A stretch of 64,000 nucleotides of DNA from Streptococcus infantis (GTDB taxonomy: Bacteria > Bacillota > Bacilli > Lactobacillales > Streptococcaceae). Position 1 is the stretch's first letter; each line of letters starts with the position of its first letter. The translations under genes and the position numbers were made by a program. This document shows positions 1 through 9,091 of the stretch, in pieces. The DNA lies in the NCBI RefSeq assembly GCF_000960085.1, contig NZ_JYGT01000006.1, positions 1 through 64,000 on the forward strand, given 5' to 3'. The notes beneath the pieces were generated by a model. It ran no database searches and was not told where the DNA came from. It saw only the letters and a program-made list of their open reading frames with translations.

Positions 1-49
1 CTTCAATTCCTAATTAATCAATGAACTTAATACTAGGTCTCGAAAAGAA

Positions 50-274
50 TTATGCTTCCTCTTTTTGTCTGAGTTCAAAGAGGTCTTCTACTTTCAGATT
101 AAAAACTTGAGCAATTTTAAGAGCCATTTCCAGCGAAGGATTGTAACGGTTATTTTCCAAGTGAAGAATTGTCTCGCGTCGCATGCCGATGAGGTCGGCT
201 AACTCCTGCTGGGTCATGCCTGTGGACTCACGAACAGATTTGAGATTAGTAATAATATTGCTTTCTTTGGACAT
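50..274 (-). CDS. XRE/Cro-CI family helix-turn-helix regulator
   Basis: A 74-residue single-domain DNA-binding protein. The HTH occupies about residues 10-65, with TGMTQQELADLIGMRRETI as the two helices and NPSLEMALKIAQVFNL as the usual continuation. Small regulators of this kind normally repress their own operon. It is the second gene of an operon: the membrane-protein gene upstream stops 2 bases before this ATG, and a GGAGAGG ribosome site lies inside that gene's end. The 22-bp palindrome over the operon's start site (902-923) is its likely target. Family assignment is firm; the target is inference. Confidence 0.85.
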   Translation of the reverse strand: MSKESNIITNLKSVRESTGMTQQELADLIGMRRETILHLENNRYNPSLEMALKIAQVFNLKVEDLFELRQKEEA

Positions 275-276
275 AC

Positions 277-873
277 TTATCCTCTCCGTTCCAAGATAAG
301 ATAGACAACCGCAAAGATGAAAATCAAGGCAGCTATGCTAATAAAGATCTGGCCCATGTAAAGAGTGAGAGACCCCATATACCCAATGATAACTGCTAGA
401 ATCATCAGTGCGCCTAGTATAAAAACAAACATTAAGCTTGCTGCCTTTGCTAAATTAGCATAAAAGCGTTCGTCCGGAGTTTCCTTGACATTTTTCAAAC
501 AGAAAAAACCAAATACAATCACTTCAATAACGAGGCCAATTCCCAAAATCCATTCTTTAATACCAGAACTTTCGCTTGGGGTCGCAACCCAAATTCCTAA
601 TGTATAAAAAATACTTGCTGCAAACAAAAGTATCGTGTAAAGCTTAGCAGACAAGTCAAAAATAATCTTTCCCTTACCTTTCTGACTTTTATGAGACCAT
701 AGTTTCATATGTAGCCAGCTCCAAATAGCTATAATTTGACCTGACACTGAAATACCAGTAATAACTAACTTGGGTCCCCAACTAAGATTAGAACCAAATA
801 AAACAATAAAATCAATAATGAGAGCTACGGCAATCATTGCAATGAGGCCACGCATTTTTTGACTTTTTTTCAT
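277..873 (-). CDS. Polytopic membrane protein of unknown function, paired with XRE regulator
   Basis: 198 residues with about six hydrophobic segments and short charged loops (basic loop HKSQKGKGK near residue 62; acidic loop KETPDERF near 133). I do not recognise a named family with confidence. It is the first gene of a two-gene operon with the downstream XRE regulator and has a good AAGGAGT ribosome site. Pairs of a small XRE protein with a 4-6 TM protein are common in Firmicutes and often act as sensor or immunity modules, but nothing here fixes a role. Confidence 0.75.
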   Translation of the reverse strand: MKKSQKMRGLIAMIAVALIIDFIVLFGSNLSWGPKLVITGISVSGQIIAIWSWLHMKLWSHKSQKGKGKIIFDLSAKLYTILLFAASIFYTLGIWVATPSESSGIKEWILGIGLVIEVIVFGFFCLKNVKETPDERFYANLAKAASLMFVFILGALMILAVIIGYMGSLTLYMGQIFISIAALIFIFAVVYLILERRG

Positions 874-901
874 GATAGACTCCTTTTTTTGTGTTATAAA
901 T

Positions 902-956
902 ACATAACATTTAAATGTTATGTTATAAATATATCACACTTAAATTTAGAAAGCAA
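902..956 (-). promoter_or_regulatory. Promoter with 22-bp perfect palindromic operator for the XRE/membrane operon
   Basis: On the minus strand, -35 TTGCTT (951-956), a 17-bp spacer and -10 TATATT (928-933) point toward the gene starting at 873. Directly after the -10, at the expected start site, lies a perfect palindrome, ACATAACAT-TTAA-ATGTTATGT (902-923). It is bracketed by direct repeats TGTTATAAATA at 892-902 and 921-931. The position fits autorepression by the XRE protein. The geometry is visible; the binding protein is inferred. Confidence 0.75.
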
Positions 957-959
957 GAA

Positions 960-1403
960 TTTTATGTGTCAATGTGGTAATTATTTGAAAAAATTTTTTA
1001 ATTAAAGACCTCGCTAGTCAAACAACTAAAGAATTCTTTGAAGCAATGCATCTGATTTGGTTTGGATAGTTTCGTTAATAATATTTGATGATAAAGAATT
1101 TTTGGAAAATCTAGATACTGTATGAATCTCTGCTTTTTTCTTAGACTGTATAAAGTCTGTCAGAATAAGCTTTGTAGGTGTAGAAGTTAATTTTTACAGA
1201 ACTATATTATTCCCCTGTTTAGAATCTATGAATTCATATTTTATAAATTAATTAGTAGATATCGTTCTTAAAATCCTTGATATTTCGCTGTTTTTAGTCT
1301 AATTAAAATCTATACTTTCCAAACCAGATCTTGAGAAAAAAGGTAGAGAAAAAGGTAGAGTTTGAATTGAAATACAGTGCAATATATCGCATTTGACAAA
1401 AAG
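960..1403. other. Gene-poor AT-rich gap, possible coding relic
   Basis: No intact gene found. On the plus strand the frame at 1042-1251 is open except for one TGA at 1123-1125 and reads like a hydrophobic protein fragment with no start codon or ribosome site. It may be a decayed gene end or chance in AT-rich DNA. Nothing resembling a BOX-type repeat or a tRNA was seen. Confidence 0.2.
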
Positions 1404-1430
1404 AAAAAACGCTTTAAATCAGCGTTTTTC
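1404..1430 (-). terminator. Rho-independent terminator of rpmF-rpmG
   Basis: Inverted repeat AAAAACGCT / AGCGTTTTT with a TTTAAAT loop. On the minus strand it is followed by TTTTTTCTTTTT, about 25 bases past the rpmG stop. Confidence 0.85.
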
Positions 1431-1455
1431 TTATGTATCGATTCGTATTGAATGC

Positions 1456-1605
1456 TTACTTCACTTCTGTAAACACAACGTGTTTGCGAAGTTTTGGTGA
1501 GTATTTCTTCAATTGAAGACGGTCTGGAGTGTTACGTTTGTTTTTAGAAGTAAGGTACAAGCGTTCACCAGATTCTTTGTGTTCAAGTGTAATATTTACG
1601 CGCAT
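1456..1605 (-). CDS. rpmG: 50S ribosomal protein L33
   Basis: 49 residues, starting [17 protein letters not shown] and ending KHVVFTEVK. It is a component of the large ribosomal subunit. This copy has no cysteines, so it is the zinc-independent (C-minus) paralogue. The ribosome site AAGGGAG sits 6 bases before ATG at 1605. It follows rpmF by 15 bases in one transcript, and a terminator lies just downstream. Confidence 0.97.
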
Positions 1606-1620
1606 GGTATCTCCCTTCTA

Positions 1621-1803
1621 TTATTCAGCTGATGCAGCTTTAGCAATCTTACGTCCTTTGTAGTATCCTTTAAGTGATACGCGGTGAGAACGTGAGTAAT
1701 CTCCAGTAGTTTCGTCAAAGTTTACAGATGGAGCTGTTACTTTGTAGTGTGTACGACGTTTGTTTTTCTTCGCTTTTGAAGTGCGACGTGCAGGTACTGC
1801 CAT
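1621..1803 (-). CDS. rpmF: 50S ribosomal protein L32
   Basis: 60 residues, N-terminus [20 protein letters not shown], very basic, as expected for L32. It lacks the four zinc cysteines of the C-plus form, like the neighbouring L33. The ribosome site AAAAGGAG lies 7 bases before ATG. It is the first gene of the rpmF-rpmG operon. Confidence 0.97.
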
Positions 1804-1860
1804 TTTGTTTTCTCCTTTTAAGATATAATTCAGTTAGGTTTGATTTTCATCAACTTTAAT

Positions 1861-1889
1861 AGTATATCAAAACTTTTTTGTAAAGTAAA
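1861..1889 (-). promoter_or_regulatory. Promoter of rpmF-rpmG
   Basis: On the minus strand: -35 TTTACT (1884-1889), 17-bp spacer, -10 TATACT (1861-1866) with an extended TGA just before it. The leader to rpmF is about 50 bases. Confidence 0.8.
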
Positions 1890-1933
1890 GTTACTTGACA
1901 AAAAAAGATTAATTTTTTTATAGTTCATTATTG

Positions 1934-1991
1934 AATTGTCTGAAAATTCAAGAATTTTCTTCTGTTATTCATACGAAAATTGTGCTATAAT
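1934..1991 (+). promoter_or_regulatory. CodY box and extended -10 promoter of ilvD
   Basis: AATTGTCTGAAAATT at 1934-1948 matches the CodY consensus AATTTTCWGAAAATT with one mismatch. A TGCTATAAT extended -10 (hexamer 1986-1991) follows; its -35 (TGTTAT) is weak. CodY, bound to branched-chain amino acids, represses ilv genes in streptococci, so feedback by isoleucine, leucine and valine is expected. Box and promoter are visible; regulation is inferred from the family. Confidence 0.8.
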
Positions 1992-2019
1992 GGAACAAAC
2001 TGAAACGGGAGGGACTTGA

Positions 2020-3723
2020 ATGACAGAATTAGATAAACGTCACCGCAGCAGTATCTATGATAGCATGGTTAAATCACCAAACCGTGCCATGATGCGAGCA
2101 ACCGGGATGACAGATAAAGACTTTGAAACACCGATTGTAGGGGTCATTTCAACCTGGGCAGAAAACACTCCATGTAATATTCACTTGCATGACTTTGGTA
2201 AGCTTGCAAAAGAAGGTGTCAAATCAGCTGGTGCTTGGCCGGTTCAATTTGGAACCATTACGGTAGCAGATGGAATTGCCATGGGAACGCCTGGTATGCG
2301 CTTCTCTTTGACATCTCGTGATATCATTGCGGACTCTATCGAAGCTGCTATGGGTGGCCACAACGTAGATGCCTTTGTAGCTATCGGTGGTTGCGACAAG
2401 AACATGCCTGGTTCTATGATTGCCATTGCCAATATGAATATCCCAGCTATTTTCGCCTATGGTGGAACTATTGCACCCGGAAAACTAGATGGCAAAGACA
2501 TCGACTTGGTTTCTGTATTTGAAGGAATCGGAAAATGGAACCACGGTGATATGACGGCTGAAGACGTCAAACGCCTCGAATGTAATGCCTGCCCTGGCCC
2601 TGGTGGTTGTGGTGGTATGTATACTGCCAACACCATGGCTACTGCTATCGAAGTTTTGGGTATGAGTTTGCCAGGCTCTTCTTCTCACCCTGCAGAATCT
2701 GCTGATAAGAAAGAAGACATCGAAGCAGCTGGACGTGCTGTCGTCAAAATGCTTGAACTCGGTATCAAACCGTCTGATATCTTGACTCGTGAAGCCTTTG
2801 AAGATGCTATTACTGTTACTATGGCTCTCGGTGGTTCTACTAACGCCACTCTTCACTTGCTCGCCATTGCCCATGCGGCTAATGTTGACTTGTCACTTGA
2901 GGACTTCAATACCATCCAAGAGCGTGTGCCTCACTTGGCCGACCTGAAACCTTCTGGTCAGTATGTCTTCCAAGACCTCTACGAAGTCGGTGGTGTGCCT
3001 GCGGTTATGAAGTACTTGTTGGCAAATGGATTCCTTCACGGAGACCGTATCACATGTACTGGTAAGACTGTCGCTGAAAACTTGGCTGATTTTGCAGACT
3101 TGACACCAGGTCAAAAAGTCATCATGCCACTTGAAAATCCTAAACGTGCAGACGGTCCGCTTATCATCCTGAACGGTAATCTTGCTCCTGATGGTGCCGT
3201 TGCCAAGGTATCTGGTGTGAAAGTTCGTCGTCACGTTGGTCCAGCTAAGGTATTTGACTCTGAAGAAGATGCCATCCAAGCTGTCTTGTCTGATGAAATC
3301 GTTGATGGCGATGTAGTCGTTGTACGTTTCGTTGGACCTAAGGGTGGTCCTGGTATGCCTGAGATGCTCTCACTTTCATCAATGATTGTTGGTAAAGGTC
3401 AAGGAGACAAGGTTGCCCTCTTGACAGACGGACGTTTCTCTGGTGGTACTTATGGTCTGGTTGTTGGACATATCGCTCCTGAAGCTCAGGATGGTGGACC
3501 AATTGCTTACCTTCGCACAGGTGATATCGTCACAGTTGACCAAGATACTAAAGAAATTTCCATGGCTGTATCTGATGAAGAACTTGAAAAACGTAAGGCA
3601 GAAACAACCTTACCACCACTCTATAGTCGAGGTGTCCTCGGTAAGTACGCCCACACCGTATCTTCTGCATCACGTGGTGCCGTTACAGACTTCTGGAATA
3701 TGGAACAATCGGGTAAAAAATAA
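2020..3723 (+). CDS. ilvD: Dihydroxy-acid dehydratase
   Basis: 567 residues, the usual length for this enzyme. It converts 2,3-dihydroxy-3-methylbutanoate or -pentanoate to the 2-oxo acids in valine, leucine and isoleucine synthesis. Cys52 (ENTPCNIH), Cys125 ([10 protein letters not shown]) and Cys197 ([16 protein letters not shown]) are the iron-sulfur ligands; [15 protein letters not shown] is the C-terminal signature. The ribosome site GGGAGGG (2007-2013) decides the start. It is a single-gene unit between a CodY-boxed promoter and a strong terminator, away from other ilv genes. Confidence 0.97.
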   Translation: MTELDKRHRSSIYDSMVKSPNRAMMRATGMTDKDFETPIVGVISTWAENTPCNIHLHDFGKLAKEGVKSAGAWPVQFGTITVADGIAMGTPGMRFSLTSRDIIADSIEAAMGGHNVDAFVAIGGCDKNMPGSMIAIANMNIPAIFAYGGTIAPGKLDGKDIDLVSVFEGIGKWNHGDMTAEDVKRLECNACPGPGGCGGMYTANTMATAIEVLGMSLPGSSSHPAESADKKEDIEAAGRAVVKMLELGIKPSDILTREAFEDAITVTMALGGSTNATLHLLAIAHAANVDLSLEDFNTIQERVPHLADLKPSGQYVFQDLYEVGGVPAVMKYLLANGFLHGDRITCTGKTVAENLADFADLTPGQKVIMPLENPKRADGPLIILNGNLAPDGAVAKVSGVKVRRHVGPAKVFDSEEDAIQAVLSDEIVDGDVVVVRFVGPKGGPGMPEMLSLSSMIVGKGQGDKVALLTDGRFSGGTYGLVVGHIAPEAQDGGPIAYLRTGDIVTVDQDTKEISMAVSDEELEKRKAETTLPPLYSRGVLGKYAHTVSSASRGAVTDFWNMEQSGKK

Positions 3724-3780
3724 ATTCTTATATCATTCTATAAAGGATTATCTTATTACGGTCTAATATAATGAGCATAC

Positions 3781-3816
3781 AAAGAGGATGAAGTTCTTAT
3801 GAACTTCATCCTTTTT
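3781..3816. terminator. Bidirectional terminator between ilvD and the YfhO operon
   Basis: Stem AGGATGAAGTTC / GAACTTCATCCT with a TTAT loop, flanked by T runs on the plus strand and A runs upstream, so it can serve both convergent units. Confidence 0.85.
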
Positions 3817-3845
3817 ATATTAGAATAGCAAACAAAGCATGTTAT

Positions 3846-6443
3846 CTATTCCACTTTTTTCTTTTTCCACAAGTAAATGAGTACGATGAGAGAAGTAATT
3901 GAAAGTACTATTCCAGAGTTTAACCCTGGTGGGCTATAACTCCATACAATCTCGTGTTCTCCTTCCGTTAGTGAAACACCCATAAAGAAACCAAGGGATT
4001 TTTGAACTTCTTGCTTTTGACCATCTACTGTTACACTCCAACCTGAGTGATATGGAATAGTGAAGGTAGCAAAGGATTGTTCATCATTTGTAACATTGAC
4101 GTGTGCTTTCACTGTTGAATTTGAATAGGAATCAATGGTGATGTCATTTGCTTTTTTAAACCGTTCCAAAGCATTGGTTAGAGTTGGTATATCGATTGAA
4201 TAGAATTTAAAACCACGAAGATCCCATTCTTTGGCTTTTCCTTCATCAATTGTAAATGTAAGCGTTTTGTTTATGTTTCCATTTCCAACTACCCATAATT
4301 GATTTTCTCTGAATCGATTTTCATAAGGATAACTTAATCCGTCTACCAACACTTTTGATTTAATAATTGAACCAGCTTGTCTTTCTGGAATTTCAACAAA
4401 GTACAACTTGTTTGGTTCAAGAGATAACTTCCATTCAATTTTTACCGGAGTACCCTCTTGAGTAATTGTGTATTTGTCACCATTTTTCGTTAAATTTTCA
4501 ACATGGGCTTCTGATACACTTACTTCTTTAAGACCTGCCTTCTCAGCAATCCCCACAACTTGTAACAATTGATTTAAATTATTAACAGGTTTGTTCTTTT
4601 CAAAACTTACATTTATTGCAAAATCCTTATTTGTCAGATAACCCAAGGAAAGAGCATATGGATTCTGATAAACAGCAAAGTTCTTTAAGGTTCCTTCTTT
4701 CTGATATAAACCACGAATATCCGCAAAGACTTTATTTTCATCGCCATCCATCATAAACCGCGAAAAACCAAACATAGAATCTAAAATAATATTTCGTCCT
4801 GTATAGTTTACAACTGATTGAGAGGCAGGAAGTCCTAAGTGACTAAATTCTTCAATTAATGTATTCTCTAAACTCGATGTAAAGTGAGAGGCTCCATTAT
4901 AATTATAAGCAATCGGAAAATTGGCATGCGACAATCCCTTATTCATCTCCAGACGTGTAAATTGATTTAATTTACTATAACCTTCTTCATCAAAAGCAAT
5001 CGCATACTCCATTTGAGTCTTCAAACTAGAATTACTGACGAAAAATGGTACTCTTTTCAGTCCAATAAACGCACCCAATAGTAACTCTACAATAACAACT
5101 CCTGTTACTAGTTGTAGTCTTCGAGATAAATCGACCTTTGTTAAAAAGAATGCACATAAAATGATACTATAAATAATAAATGCCAGTATTTTCTGTAATG
5201 TTTCTACATAAGAAAGTGTAGCAAGCATTGAGAACAATAAAATTGACCCAAAACCTATAAGAGCTACCAAAAATTCATTAAATCGGAATCTATTTTTCCA
5301 CTTCATCAAACTTTCGGAAGCTAAGACCAACATAAAGGCATTTGCAATCCAAGAATTTCTAAAATAGAAACCGACCGGACGTTGCCCCATATGCCAAATC
5401 TGATCAAAGCCTTGAATATTGAAGGAAAGTAGTAAAATCAATAATACGAATGTTGCAGATAATTTGCTACGAAGAGAAATTTCTTTTTTTACATAGAAAA
5501 CAAACAGTCCAAAGAGACCTAAACTTCCAATGAAAAGATGTGGTAAGGCTTTTGAATCCCCCCACTCTTTTTCACTGAAGGAGCCTAAAATGAATTTCTG
5601 AGGAAGTGTTATAAGATCATTCACTATTTTAGAAGACCATTCAAATGTACTTCCTGCACTCGCCTTACTTTCTACCAAGGCACCAAACACTGGTAGCAGC
5701 CAGAACATTGCAAGTCCTACTCCAATCATTGCAAACAATGCAACCCTACCAATTTTCAATAGGTAGTCTTTCAAGAAAGCTTTCTTTGAAAAAACAGCAT
5801 AGAATGCATAGAGAGCCACAAAAAGGCACATCATATACCCTGTATAGAAATTCGTAATCAAGCTGACTGCAAGGAAAATCGGTAATTTAAATGATCGTTT
5901 TCCTTCTACGATTTCTTCAATACCAAGAAGAATGACAGGAACGTAAATTAGATTATCTAAAAAGTTGGGATTGAAATGCTGTGATACAATAAATCCACTA
6001 AGCGCATAAGATGTAGATAAACCTAATGACAGCCAGTAATTTTTGCTAATACCTTGATATTTCTTTTCAAGAAAATATCCAAACGCCACTCCCATTACTC
6101 CAAAGCGAATGAGTGGAATCACATAACTCAAAATATGAAAAGTCGAAATTGGAAAAATTACGTATAAAAACGTGAAAGGACTTAAACTATTAAAGCCCCA
6201 TACACTTGGCATTGCTCCTCCCAGGGATTTAGAGAAGGACCAAAACAGACCGCTAAAATCACCGCTCCAAAATAGTTTATGTAATCCGATATAAAGCGGA
6301 AAATATTGTGAAAGAAAATCTCCACTATGCACCGAATTTTGTGAAAAGGGAGTCAACCCTAAACAAAGGAAGACTCCTAACATACCCATAAATGGAACAA
6401 AGAATAGCGAACTAAATTTTAATTTCATTTTTGAAATTTTCAT
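3846..6443 (-). CDS. YfhO-family polytopic membrane protein (GT-C type glycosyltransferase), second copy
   Basis: 865 residues. About 12 transmembrane segments fill residues 15-460, a large extracytoplasmic domain runs to about 840, and a final TM segment ends in KKKKVE. YfhO proteins belong to the GT-C superfamily and are thought to take sugar from undecaprenyl-phosphate and add it to an envelope polymer; in Bacillus CsbB/YfhO modify lipoteichoic acid. The first outer loop keeps an acidic residue (HSGDFLSQYFPLY), as in GT-C active sites. It is the last gene of the operon, 20 bases after its paralogue. The acceptor here is unknown. Confidence 0.85.
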   Translation of the reverse strand: MKISKMKLKFSSLFFVPFMGMLGVFLCLGLTPFSQNSVHSGDFLSQYFPLYIGLHKLFWSGDFSGLFWSFSKSLGGAMPSVWGFNSLSPFTFLYVIFPISTFHILSYVIPLIRFGVMGVAFGYFLEKKYQGISKNYWLSLGLSTSYALSGFIVSQHFNPNFLDNLIYVPVILLGIEEIVEGKRSFKLPIFLAVSLITNFYTGYMMCLFVALYAFYAVFSKKAFLKDYLLKIGRVALFAMIGVGLAMFWLLPVFGALVESKASAGSTFEWSSKIVNDLITLPQKFILGSFSEKEWGDSKALPHLFIGSLGLFGLFVFYVKKEISLRSKLSATFVLLILLLSFNIQGFDQIWHMGQRPVGFYFRNSWIANAFMLVLASESLMKWKNRFRFNEFLVALIGFGSILLFSMLATLSYVETLQKILAFIIYSIILCAFFLTKVDLSRRLQLVTGVVIVELLLGAFIGLKRVPFFVSNSSLKTQMEYAIAFDEEGYSKLNQFTRLEMNKGLSHANFPIAYNYNGASHFTSSLENTLIEEFSHLGLPASQSVVNYTGRNIILDSMFGFSRFMMDGDENKVFADIRGLYQKEGTLKNFAVYQNPYALSLGYLTNKDFAINVSFEKNKPVNNLNQLLQVVGIAEKAGLKEVSVSEAHVENLTKNGDKYTITQEGTPVKIEWKLSLEPNKLYFVEIPERQAGSIIKSKVLVDGLSYPYENRFRENQLWVVGNGNINKTLTFTIDEGKAKEWDLRGFKFYSIDIPTLTNALERFKKANDITIDSYSNSTVKAHVNVTNDEQSFATFTIPYHSGWSVTVDGQKQEVQKSLGFFMGVSLTEGEHEIVWSYSPPGLNSGIVLSITSLIVLIYLWKKKKVE

Positions 6444-6463
6444 TATAGTCTACTCCTACTAAA

Positions 6464-9091
6464 TTAAATCCATTTTTTATAAATTGCAAATCCATAAAGA
6501 GAGGTTGATAAGATTGAAATTAGAAAACCTACGACAAATCCATCTGGCAAGTAACTCATTTCAATTGTATGTTCACCTGGTGTGATCTTGTAGGCTAACA
6601 AACTATCCCAAACTTTAGCAGTTTCAACTACTTTTCCATCTACTTTAACAGTCCAACCTTTTTCATATGGGATACTGGTCATCATCCAAGTACTGTCATC
6701 AGTTATATTAACTGTTCCTTTAAAACTACGATTATCCCAATAAGTTAATTTTATTCCTTGTAGCTGACGTTCTTGAATGATACGATTTGCTAGAGCAGCA
6801 TTAGAACGAGCCAAGCGCAGTCCAGATAAATTATATTCATTATCCGAATCAATTTCAATCGTTAAATCTGTAGGTTGACCAACTGAATTATGTGCAATTT
6901 GAATAAATTGCGTTTGTTGGAATTTATCTTGGAATTCATAATTTTTGCCATTTAACATGACACGAACTTTATTTTTATCTGTATGAGATAATTTTTGCGG
7001 AATTGCTACCCAATAATCCTCAGCAGATTGAGGTACTAAATGATAGGTAATCGTTCCTGGTTTTGAAGAATCAATACGCTTATAGGTTTCCGGTTTAGAC
7101 GGATCTACAACTTCCATATTGTCCAATTTCATCTCATTTGCTCCGAGTACAGCTAAATAATTTTCGCTCGTCGCCCCCATAGCTTGTACAATCTTATTTT
7201 GATTTTGAATCGGTTGATGGTTCTCTAATTTCACATTCACCGTTGCATCATTAACACCATAAGCAATTGGCAAAATCAAACCTGTCTCGAATGTCTTTGT
7301 TCTAGCAGCTTCATAAACAGGTGCTTTTGTCGTAACATCTTTACGCGTTACCATGTTTCCGAATACATACAGTTTGGATGTATCAGGATAGTCCTCTTTA
7401 AGCACTGGTTTTGGAGTCACTAGATATTTTACTGAGAAGAGTGCATCTTGGAACGGAGTTCCTTGATAGTAGGTCGTTGCATTAATTCCGTTGTTTCCTA
7501 AACGGTCAAATAAATCACGTGTACTATTTTCCAGGTTGGAACTGAAAACCGATAGTCCCGGATAATCCACCATAAATGGATCATTCTTACTTAAATTGAA
7601 TGATTTATTAATTCTGTAAAAATCACTGTGGTCAGGTCTAATTGGATTAATCGCTTCCTTTAATTGTAAAACTGCATCGTGATACTTATAAGCGTCTGTA
7701 TACCCAACTCTTGATTGAACAAGCGCTGCATTAGCTGTTAACTCAACTACAGTCAAAGCAGCTATAATCATCCAAGCTCTTTTTACTTTAGGATAGAATA
7801 AAGCTGCAAGCAAAACCACAAAAATCAAAATCGTTGCAAGACGTTGCCAAACTGTTAAGAAAGAGTGTTGTTGTAACTGTACAATAGAAAAGATAACTGC
7901 ACCGCTAATCAGTAGGAAGCTAGCTTCTCTTTTAGTAAATTTTTCTACTTCTCGTAGACTTAGATAAGCCAAATAAACTAAAAAGAAAGCAATAATCCAT
8001 GAGAAGCGATAGAAAAATCCAGCAGGATTTTGTCCCATATGCCACAACTTACTTGTAAATTCATGGGCACAAGAAATCAAAAACACTACGAGAACAAAAC
8101 TTGCTGCAATTTTACTCCATTTTGAAATCTTACTTGAAATAAAGTAATAAAGTGTTCCTAGTAAACCAAAGCTAGCCACATATATATTTGGCAAGTTAGG
8201 TCCAGCTGGCCAAGAAGTATTATCAAAAGCTCCTAAAAAGAGTTTTGCTAAAATCTCAAACGGATTGATTTGTAACTTCCAATCAAATCTCAGAGTGCTT
8301 TGCAAGCCCCCTTTTGTTGATACCAAACTAATCAGAATTGGGAGCAATACAGCTGATACTATTCCAACAGCTAGTATAGATGCGGCAGCTAATTTCCCTA
8401 TTCTTGTTAGAATAACCTTTTTATTTCGTAAGTTCTCTGAACGAATAATGTAGAACAATGCATAAATGACCACAAAAATGCAGGTCATATAACCCATGTA
8501 AAATTGTACAAAGAGAGATAAAGCAAGCATGCCAATGTAGCCTTTTGGAGACTTGTTATCCAATACTTGTTCAACCCCAATTAAAACCAACGGAAGCATA
8601 ACCATTCCATCATAGAAAATTGGGTTCATTTGATAACTAACATTAAATCCATTTAAGGCATAAATGGTAGCGACGATTGGAACCAAGTAGGCTTTGTTCT
8701 TTAATCCATCATAACGTTTAATCAAGAAATGTGCCATGGTTAATCCCATCGCTCCATAACGTAAGGCAATAACGATAGGTACCACCCATTGGAAATTTTC
8801 TTCAGAGGTTAATAGAAAGAGTAAGTTAAATGGACTCAACAAGTTGAAGCCCCAAATCCCTAACATCCCACCTCCAATGGATTTAGAGAAAGAGTAGAAG
8901 AAACTACTCCAATCGCCATTTAAAAATAAATGTTTGAAATAAGCATATAAGCCAATATACTGTGCGTTAAAGTCAACCGCCATGAGTGACTTTGTCCCGA
9001 AAGGAAAGAAGCCATCAATAGCCCAAGCCACAAACATGATGGCTATAGGTGCAATAAAACTTGCTAGATAGACTTTCTTCTTAGTCGTCAT
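6464..9091 (-). CDS. YfhO-family polytopic membrane protein (GT-C type glycosyltransferase), first copy
   Basis: 875 residues with the same plan as the next gene: a multi-TM N-terminal half with MAVDFNAQYIGLY in the first outer loop, an extracytoplasmic region of about 330 residues, and a C-terminal TM. The two proteins share local motifs (WHMGQNPAGFFYR here, WHMGQRPVGFYFR there) but are clearly diverged, so this is an old duplication rather than a recent repeat. Its ATG overlaps the end of the glycosyltransferase gene by 11 bases, implying coupled translation. Sugar transfer to a cell-wall polymer is inferred from the family. Confidence 0.87.
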   Translation of the reverse strand: MTTKKKVYLASFIAPIAIMFVAWAIDGFFPFGTKSLMAVDFNAQYIGLYAYFKHLFLNGDWSSFFYSFSKSIGGGMLGIWGFNLLSPFNLLFLLTSEENFQWVVPIVIALRYGAMGLTMAHFLIKRYDGLKNKAYLVPIVATIYALNGFNVSYQMNPIFYDGMVMLPLVLIGVEQVLDNKSPKGYIGMLALSLFVQFYMGYMTCIFVVIYALFYIIRSENLRNKKVILTRIGKLAAASILAVGIVSAVLLPILISLVSTKGGLQSTLRFDWKLQINPFEILAKLFLGAFDNTSWPAGPNLPNIYVASFGLLGTLYYFISSKISKWSKIAASFVLVVFLISCAHEFTSKLWHMGQNPAGFFYRFSWIIAFFLVYLAYLSLREVEKFTKREASFLLISGAVIFSIVQLQQHSFLTVWQRLATILIFVVLLAALFYPKVKRAWMIIAALTVVELTANAALVQSRVGYTDAYKYHDAVLQLKEAINPIRPDHSDFYRINKSFNLSKNDPFMVDYPGLSVFSSNLENSTRDLFDRLGNNGINATTYYQGTPFQDALFSVKYLVTPKPVLKEDYPDTSKLYVFGNMVTRKDVTTKAPVYEAARTKTFETGLILPIAYGVNDATVNVKLENHQPIQNQNKIVQAMGATSENYLAVLGANEMKLDNMEVVDPSKPETYKRIDSSKPGTITYHLVPQSAEDYWVAIPQKLSHTDKNKVRVMLNGKNYEFQDKFQQTQFIQIAHNSVGQPTDLTIEIDSDNEYNLSGLRLARSNAALANRIIQERQLQGIKLTYWDNRSFKGTVNITDDSTWMMTSIPYEKGWTVKVDGKVVETAKVWDSLLAYKITPGEHTIEMSYLPDGFVVGFLISILSTSLYGFAIYKKWI

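Noticed and set aside
2485..3279. Two minus-strand ORFs of 128-129 codons inside ilvD.
   Set aside because: Shadows of a strongly conserved enzyme gene; no ribosome site and no family resemblance.
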